A stretch of 64,000 bases of DNA from Arcicella lustrica. GTDB lineage: Bacteria > Bacteroidota > Bacteroidia > Cytophagales > Spirosomataceae. Under the pieces are notes generated by a model that saw only the letters and a program-made list of their open reading frames with translations, searched no databases and was not told the DNA's origin. The position numbers were made by a program, and so were the translations under genes. Shown here piece after piece: positions 60,065-64,000 of the stretch; position 1 is the stretch's first letter, and each line of letters opens with the position of its first letter. The stretch is taken from positions 372,001 through 436,000 of the forward strand of contig NZ_JAYGIM010000003.1 in the NCBI RefSeq assembly GCF_034930985.1. The letters run 5' to 3'.

Positions 60065-60907
60065 ATGTCTTGGTTTACCAGAAAAGATAAGGGTATTTTA
60101 ACCCCTACAGAATCAAAACGTGAAGCTCCAGATGGGCTTTGGTATCAGTGTCCATCTTGCAAGAAAGCAATGCACACTCGTGAACATCGTTTGTTCGCTT
60201 ATACTTGTTCAAACTGTAATTATCATGAGAAAATTGGCTCACAAGAGTATTTTGAGCTACTTTTTGACCAAACAAAATATACAGAATTGGACGCAATGCT
60301 TTCATCAGGTGATCCTCTGAACTTTGTGGATACAAAACGTTATCCAGACCGTATCAAGGCTACTGAAAAGAAAACTGGTTTGAAAGATGCCGTTAGAACT
60401 GCGCATGGTAAAGTGAACGATATTGAAATCGTAGTTTCTGCAATGGATTTCTCATTTATCGGTGGTTCAATGGGTTCGGTAGTTGGTGAAAAGATTGCTC
60501 GTGGTATCGACTATGCCCTTGAACACAAAATCCCATTCTTGATGATTTCAAAATCGGGTGGTGCAAGGATGATGGAAGCAGGTTTCTCTTTAATGCAAAT
60601 GGCTAAAACTTCTGCAAAATTAGCTTTATTGGCTGAGGCAGGAATTCCTTACATTTCATTATTGACTGACCCAACGACAGGCGGTGTTACGGCTTCTTAT
60701 GCAATGCTTGGTGATTTCAACATTTCTGAGCCGGGTGCTTTGATTGGTTTCGCTGGACCAAGAGTAATTCGTGAAACAATTGGTAAAGATTTACCTAAAG
60801 GTTTTCAAAGTGCAGAATTCGTTTTAGAACACGGATTCCTTGATTTTATCGTAGATAGAAAAGATTTAAAAGATAAGCTTTCTTCTTTATTGGGAATGTT
60901 AGCTTAA
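60065..60907 (+). CDS. accD: Acetyl-CoA carboxylase carboxyltransferase subunit beta
   Basis: A 280-residue subunit that moves the carboxyl group from biotin to acetyl-CoA, making malonyl-CoA for fatty acid synthesis. The N-terminal four-cysteine zinc ribbon is intact (C29, C32, C48, C51). The crotonase-fold core has GGSMGSVVGEKIARGIDYAL, KSGGARMMEAGFSLMQMAK and the LLTDPTTGGVTASYAMLGD segment. The length matches the family. It is a single gene with its own promoter and a strong hairpin after it; the accA partner lies elsewhere. Confidence 0.96.
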   Translation: MSWFTRKDKGILTPTESKREAPDGLWYQCPSCKKAMHTREHRLFAYTCSNCNYHEKIGSQEYFELLFDQTKYTELDAMLSSGDPLNFVDTKRYPDRIKATEKKTGLKDAVRTAHGKVNDIEIVVSAMDFSFIGGSMGSVVGEKIARGIDYALEHKIPFLMISKSGGARMMEAGFSLMQMAKTSAKLALLAEAGIPYISLLTDPTTGGVTASYAMLGDFNISEPGALIGFAGPRVIRETIGKDLPKGFQSAEFVLEHGFLDFIVDRKDLKDKLSSLLGMLA

Positions 60908-60938
60908 TAGCTTTAAGCCTTGAGCAATGAGCTTTGAG
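60908..60938. repeat. AGCTTTAAGCCTTGAGC-type words
   Basis: A short member of the AGCTTTGAGC intergenic family directly after the accD stop codon, next to the terminator. Confidence 0.35.
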
Positions 60939-60944
60939 ATTATA

Positions 60945-60983
60945 AAAGGGGTTGTTGATTTTGAATCAACAACCCCTTTGTAT
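60945..60983 (+). terminator. Strong hairpin terminator of accD
   Basis: A 16-bp perfect stem AAAGGGGTTGTTGATT / AATCAACAACCCCTTT with a 3-nt loop (TTG), followed by GTATTTTA. Confidence 0.8.
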
Positions 60984-61169
60984 TTTAAAATTCCCTAGTC
61001 AAAAATTTGTTTTGTATAATTATATTGTACGGCAAATATTCGTACTTTTATGATGGTAATTCAAAGACTATTTAGTAAAATGTTGTGTTTGATATATAAT
61101 ATTAGATAATTTGAGAGGTAACAATATGAATTACAGAAAATACATTAACAAGTAATAAAGCATAAAGTC

Positions 61170-61475
61170 ATGAGAACAATAATTAATGATAGAATTGATG
61201 TTCGGATTAGCAAAGAGCAAAAAGAGTTCGTTAAATATGCTTCTGAAATTAGTGGATTTAAAAATTTATCTGAGTTTGTAATTTATTGTATTAATAAACA
61301 TGCAAACGAAATAATACTAGAAAACAACTTAATTCTAAAGTCGATTGAAGATAAAAGAGTTTTTGTTGATGCTGTACTGAATCCACCAAAACCTAATAGC
61401 AAATTAAAACGAGCTCAATTAAGCTACAAAAAATTTATTGAGACCAATGAAAGCTCAGATTCAGAAATTAGCTAA
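61170..61475 (+). CDS. TacA-type antitoxin (DUF1778, ribbon-helix-helix)
   Basis: A 101-residue antitoxin. The N-terminal ribbon-helix-helix (NDRIDVRISKEQKEFVKYAS, then GFKNLSEFVIYCINKHA) binds DNA. The C-terminal tail with FVDAVLNPPKPNSKLKRA is the toxin-neutralising part typical of DUF1778 proteins. It overlaps the acetyltransferase gene by 29 bp, the usual antitoxin-first order. Autoregulation of the promoter upstream of 61170 is expected from the family. Confidence 0.88.
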   Translation: MRTIINDRIDVRISKEQKEFVKYASEISGFKNLSEFVIYCINKHANEIILENNLILKSIEDKRVFVDAVLNPPKPNSKLKRAQLSYKKFIETNESSDSEIS

Positions 61476-61956
61476 TCTACATAAAAAAGATACATTTAGC
61501 TGTGGTCAACTACTGTTAGACAATTATATAAGTAAACAAGCAAGCCAAGATGTAAAAAGGAAGCTATCGGTATGCTACGTTTTAGTGGATGATGAACAAA
61601 CAGTAAAAGGCTACTATACATTGTCTGCCAATGCTATCCAAAAAGAATCTTTGCCCGAAGAATTAAGTAAAAAACTACCCAAAAGTTATGAAGATTTACC
61701 TGTTATATTACTGGGTAGGTTAGCCATAGATAAATCCTTTCAAGGAAAAGGTTTTGGAGAAATTTTATTGTTAGATGCTTTAAACGAATGTTATAAATTA
61801 TCTAATCAATTAGGAACGATTGCAGTGGTGGTTGATGCGATTGATATAAAAGCTCAAACATTTTATGAATCTTATGGTTTTATTTTACTACCAAGCTCTG
61901 GAAAAATGTTGCTTCCAATGAAAACTATTGAAGATTTAATTTCGAACAACCTTTAA
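61447..61956 (+). CDS. TacT-type GNAT acetyltransferase toxin
   Basis: A 169-residue Gcn5-related acetyltransferase starting at the ATG at 61447 (an in-frame TTG lies three codons upstream). It resembles the TacT/AtaT toxins that acetylate the amino acid on charged tRNAs and block translation. Markers are FSCGQLLLDNYISKQASQD at the start, KGYYTLSANAI, the acetyl-CoA loop LGRLAIDKSFQGKGFGEILL, and FYESYGFILL near the end. It pairs with the DUF1778 antitoxin upstream. The specific tRNA target is unknown. Confidence 0.88.
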   Translation: MKAQIQKLANLHKKDTFSCGQLLLDNYISKQASQDVKRKLSVCYVLVDDEQTVKGYYTLSANAIQKESLPEELSKKLPKSYEDLPVILLGRLAIDKSFQGKGFGEILLLDALNECYKLSNQLGTIAVVVDAIDIKAQTFYESYGFILLPSSGKMLLPMKTIEDLISNNL

Positions 61957-61975
61957 ATTTCTTTTTCCATAAAAA

Positions 61976-62008
61976 ACTCATGCCATGAATTGAAGTCATG
62001 GCATGAGT
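61976..62008. repeat. Dispersed hairpin ACTCATGCCATGA-N7-TCATGGCATGAGT, copy 2
   Basis: The same perfect 13-bp arms as 23521-23553, with loop ATTGAAG. It lies between the convergent TacT and MerP-like genes, 20 bp after the tacT stop. Confidence 0.8.
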
Positions 62009-62047
62009 AATAACGGTCATTGCTTATATCTTTCCGCTAAAAAACGC

Positions 62048-62395
62048 TTAATGCGCCATCCCTCCTTTTTTACAGCAAGAAGGTAATTTTTCATAACCCT
62101 TTGCATCAGCTGCTACTTCTTCTGCATCGTAACCTACTTCAGAAATCGCTTTCTTAATTTTGTCCACAGAGGTTTTCTTTGGATTGAATGTTACTGTAAC
62201 CACTTTGTCTTTACTTTCTACATTCAAATTAGACTCTGATACTCCTTTGGTAAAAGCTAATTTTTTCTCAATACGCTCTTTGCACATTTCACAAATGGCA
62301 GAAGTTTTGATTTTTACAGTTTCTTTCTTAGGTGTTTCTGCAAAAGTGAACACTGAAACCAATAAAAGGATGAATACTAAAATGTTCTTTTTCAT
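62048..62395 (-). CDS. Exported heavy-metal-associated (MerP-like) protein
   Basis: A 115-residue protein with a signal peptide (KNILVFILLLVSVFTFAE) and one HMA domain whose metal site is C35-E-M-C38 (AICEMCKERIEKKLAF). A short tail adds CC and a terminal histidine (KLPSCCKKGGMAH), which could extend metal binding. It would carry a soft metal such as copper or mercury in the periplasm. It is part of the metal locus with the HMA-AraC regulator and TonB receptor upstream on the same strand, separated from them by the minisatellite. The actual metal is not shown. Confidence 0.85.
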   Translation of the reverse strand: MKKNILVFILLLVSVFTFAETPKKETVKIKTSAICEMCKERIEKKLAFTKGVSESNLNVESKDKVVTVTFNPKKTSVDKIKKAISEVGYDAEEVAADAKGYEKLPSCCKKGGMAH

Positions 62396-62449
62396 GTTGT
62401 TATTTGTTTATTATGTTGTTTAAAAATTTGTTCCTGTTTTATTTCCAGA

Positions 62450-62476
62450 TTTGACAACTTTTGTAAAGTTGTCAAA
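62450..62476. promoter_or_regulatory. 27-bp palindrome upstream of the MerP-like gene
   Basis: Perfect 12-bp arms TTTGACAACTTT and AAAGTTGTCAAA around TGT, 55 bp before the start codon at 62395. It could be an operator for the nearby regulator or a terminator for the AraC gene; no T tract follows it on the minus strand. Confidence 0.5.
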
Positions 62477-62516
62477 TCAATTGGCATCAAACCTGAGTAT
62501 TTAAGCTCTCGCTTTT

Positions 62517-62684
62517 AGAATATAGCCACTCGCTCGGAGAATATAGCCACTCGCTCGAAGAATGTAAGCACCTTCTCGGAGAATATAGCCATCCGCTCAG
62601 AGAATATAGCCACCCACTCGAAGAATGTAAGCACCTTCTCGGAGAATATAGCCATCCGCTCGGAGAATATAACCACCCGCTTTT
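62517..62684. repeat. 21-bp minisatellite, eight exact-length units
   Basis: Eight contiguous 21-bp units (start AGAATATAGCC) run without interruption, the first starting at 62517. Units 3 and 6 are identical and differ from the rest (AGAATGTAAGC), and units 4/7 and 5/8 are near copies, so a 63-bp block was duplicated. An 85-codon minus-strand frame runs through it only because 21 is a multiple of three; I do not call it a gene. The rest of the 356-bp gap holds the palindrome at 62450 and a short hairpin at 62702-62719. Confidence 0.9.
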
Positions 62685-62751
62685 TAGCTTTTTAAGCCCT
62701 TGTTGGAGATAACTCCAACGAAGGCGGAATTTACTATTTACCAATCACTAC

Positions 62752-63315
62752 CTAAATCGCATCAATGGCTTTTCTTTTATGATTTTGCAATTCTTTAAAG
62801 CGACTGGGCGTTAGTCCCGTTACTTTTTTGAATTGATTCGATAAATGTTGAACGCTACTGTAATGCAATTGGTCGGCGATTTGGCTTAATGTCAATTCAT
62901 CGTAAATTAATAATTCCTTTACTTTCTCTATCTTCTGGAAAATCAAATATTGTTCTATCGTCTTTCCTTCTACTTCCGAAAACAAGGTACTTAAATATTT
63001 ATAATCTCTGCCAACACGTTCTGAAATCAGAAAAGAAGGCGTAATTTTATCGACATCCGCATCGGATTGATGCACCATTTCAATCACTACATTCTTTATC
63101 TTCTCAACAATTTTTTTACGTTTATCATCCAACAATTCAAAGCCAATATTTTCTAATTGTTTCGCTAAAGTACTTTGGATATTTTCGTCTAAATCCTGTT
63201 TAATGCTTACTTCGCCCAGTTCCATTTGTTGAACTTCTATATTTAACTGAGTAAGTATTTGGCTAACCGCCATTTTACAGCGGTCACAAACCATATTTTT
63301 GATGTATAATTTCAT
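62752..63315 (-). CDS. HMA-domain/AraC-type transcriptional regulator fusion
   Basis: A 187-residue regulator. The N-terminus is a heavy-metal-associated ferredoxin-like fold with C10-D-R-C13 (IKNMVCDRCKMAVSQIL), where a metal could bind directly. The C-terminal half is an AraC helix-turn-helix pair: the EQYLIFQKIEKVKELLIYDE segment, then LTLSQIADQLHYSSVQHLSN and QFKKVTGLTPSRFKELQ. A single protein therefore appears to sense metal and bind DNA. It lies six bases from the stop of the TonB receptor gene on the same strand, so it is probably co-transcribed with it and may act back on the locus. Confidence 0.88.
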   Translation of the reverse strand: MKLYIKNMVCDRCKMAVSQILTQLNIEVQQMELGEVSIKQDLDENIQSTLAKQLENIGFELLDDKRKKIVEKIKNVVIEMVHQSDADVDKITPSFLISERVGRDYKYLSTLFSEVEGKTIEQYLIFQKIEKVKELLIYDELTLSQIADQLHYSSVQHLSNQFKKVTGLTPSRFKELQNHKRKAIDAI

Positions 63316-63321
63316 GACAGC

Positions 63322-64000
63322 CTATTTAATTTTATAACGCATCCCCACATAAACCATTCGGCCGATAACTGGTCCCCAAACCATTGAGGCATCGAAATTT
63401 TTCCGGAAAGGGTCATTTGCCGCAATAATCGGATTGCTTTGTGTAAAGTTATTTAGGTTTTCTCCACCCACATACATTTCCCATTTCAAGAAAGCCTTCG
63501 TAACCTGTGCATTAATATTTGAAAAAGCAGGAGCGAAAACCTCTGGAGAAGTAGCAGAATGTACGTGCCCTTCAGTACTATTTGGAATACGACGTTTGCC
63601 ATTCCATTGCCAAGTGAAATCAAACTTCCATTTGTTATAAGGCAAGGCATAAGCAATGTTGAATAATACTCTTTCACGGTTGACAAACTGTTTCGGCAAC
63701 AAAGTAAGCTCGCCCGTTGGGGTTAAAACATCATTTTGAACATCAAATAAACGATAAGCCAATTTAGTTTCTATGCGTTTGCTTGGAGCATAATTTACTT
63801 CTGCCTGAAAACTATTCGAGAACGAGCGACCTTTTAAATTATAGAAACGGACTAAATCAGCATTTTCCATATCTACGATTAATTGGTTCTGGAAGTTGGT
63901 TCTATACACATCTAAAATGATAGTTCCTTTTTTGCCAAAGAGATAAAAATCGTTACTTAAACTCGCTCCGAAATTCCAAGATTCTTCTGGACGAATAACT
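63322..64000 (-). CDS. TonB-dependent receptor, C-terminal part (truncated by window edge)
   Basis: The last 225 residues of a large outer-membrane receptor; the frame is open through base 64000, so the N-terminus lies outside. The visible part is beta-barrel sequence with RPEESWNFGASLSNDFYLFG, then LSYxx-like strands, WKFDFTWQWNGKRRIPN and the C-terminal VGMRYKIK. This kind of receptor, next to HMA and HMA-AraC genes, is found in metal- or metallophore-linked loci, so copper or another transition metal is a likely cargo. That inference rests only on context. Confidence 0.85.
   Translation of the reverse strand, partial: VIRPEESWNFGASLSNDFYLFGKKGTIILDVYRTNFQNQLIVDMENADLVRFYNLKGRSFSNSFQAEVNYAPSKRIETKLAYRLFDVQNDVLTPTGELTLLPKQFVNRERVLFNIAYALPYNKWKFDFTWQWNGKRRIPNSTEGHVHSATSPEVFAPAFSNINAQVTKAFLKWEMYVGGENLNNFTQSNPIIAANDPFRKNFDASMVWGPVIGRMVYVGMRYKIK

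Noticed and set aside
62487..62744. 85-codon minus-strand ORF with heptad-like SGWLYSP/RRCLHSS repeats
   Set aside because: The frame stays open only because the underlying 21-bp DNA repeat is a multiple of three. There is no recognisable protein feature or sensible start context.

Overview
The window looks like part of a Bacteroidota chromosome, most likely Cytophagales (an Emticicia/Arcicella/Flectobacillus-like genus; the genus is a guess). The base composition is AT-rich. There are two SusC/SusD pairs, an ECF sigma/FecR/STN-receptor relay, a T9SS sorting tail, a fused SecDF, promoter-like TAnnTTTG boxes in place of -10/-35 hexamers, and almost no Shine-Dalgarno sequences. Nothing suggests a plasmid or an integrated phage. 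I found no rRNA, tRNA or CRISPR array.

Layout. 1-3.8 kb: a leftward ilvD-ilvB branched-chain amino acid operon, interrupted by a two-gene nucleotidyltransferase module. It is preceded by a previously unlabelled but complete attenuator: promoter, a 19-residue Ile/Leu/Val-rich leader peptide, antiterminator and terminator. 4.2-9.7 kb: sugar-related enzymes (two aldo/keto reductases, ThuA-like, sugar isomerase, GH26 mannanase) around a 41-bp tandem array. 9.9-20.5 kb: a mannan/mannoglycan utilisation locus with its own sensor (ECF sigma, FecR, STN-type SusC), SusD, an acyltransferase-like membrane protein and a GH92 mannosidase. 21-23.4 kb: a GMC oxidoreductase with its small subunit. 23.5-31.6 kb: an RmlD-like reductase, cyclophilin, an unusual alpha/beta-hydrolase-GDSL fusion esterase, hemC, holB, a GlmU-like protein and ribosomal protein L31. 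32.4-37.7 kb: nrdA, and a small operon of LVIVD-type surface lipoproteins with a beta-barrel-like protein. 37.7-37.9 kb: a 255-bp MITE-like element with 22-bp terminal inverted repeats. 37.9-46.9 kb: nadA, nadC, a small exported-type ORF directly before secDF, an amino acid permease and prfC. 47-50.3 kb: a TM2 protein facing a four-gene operon of a LolA-like protein, a signal-peptide-bearing YidD and two TPR/TM2-like proteins. 50.5-59.9 kb: a phosphosugar mutase, a second SusC/SusD pair and a T9SS-secreted protease. 60-64 kb: accD, a TacA/TacT-type toxin-antitoxin pair, a 21-bp minisatellite and a metal locus (MerP-like protein, HMA-AraC fusion regulator, TonB receptor).

The strongest hunt results are the ilv attenuator, in which the leader stop codon lies inside the antiterminator strand; the secDF-leader ORF, which ends in Asn-Ala-Pro and has the layout of an export-monitoring arrest peptide; the MITE-like element; the secreted-YidD operon; and several repeat families. 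Most intergenic regions also carry simple inverted arrays built from GAGTTTTGAG- or GATTTGAAAAT-like words.

All functions are inferred from reading translated sequence and motifs. No database search was run.
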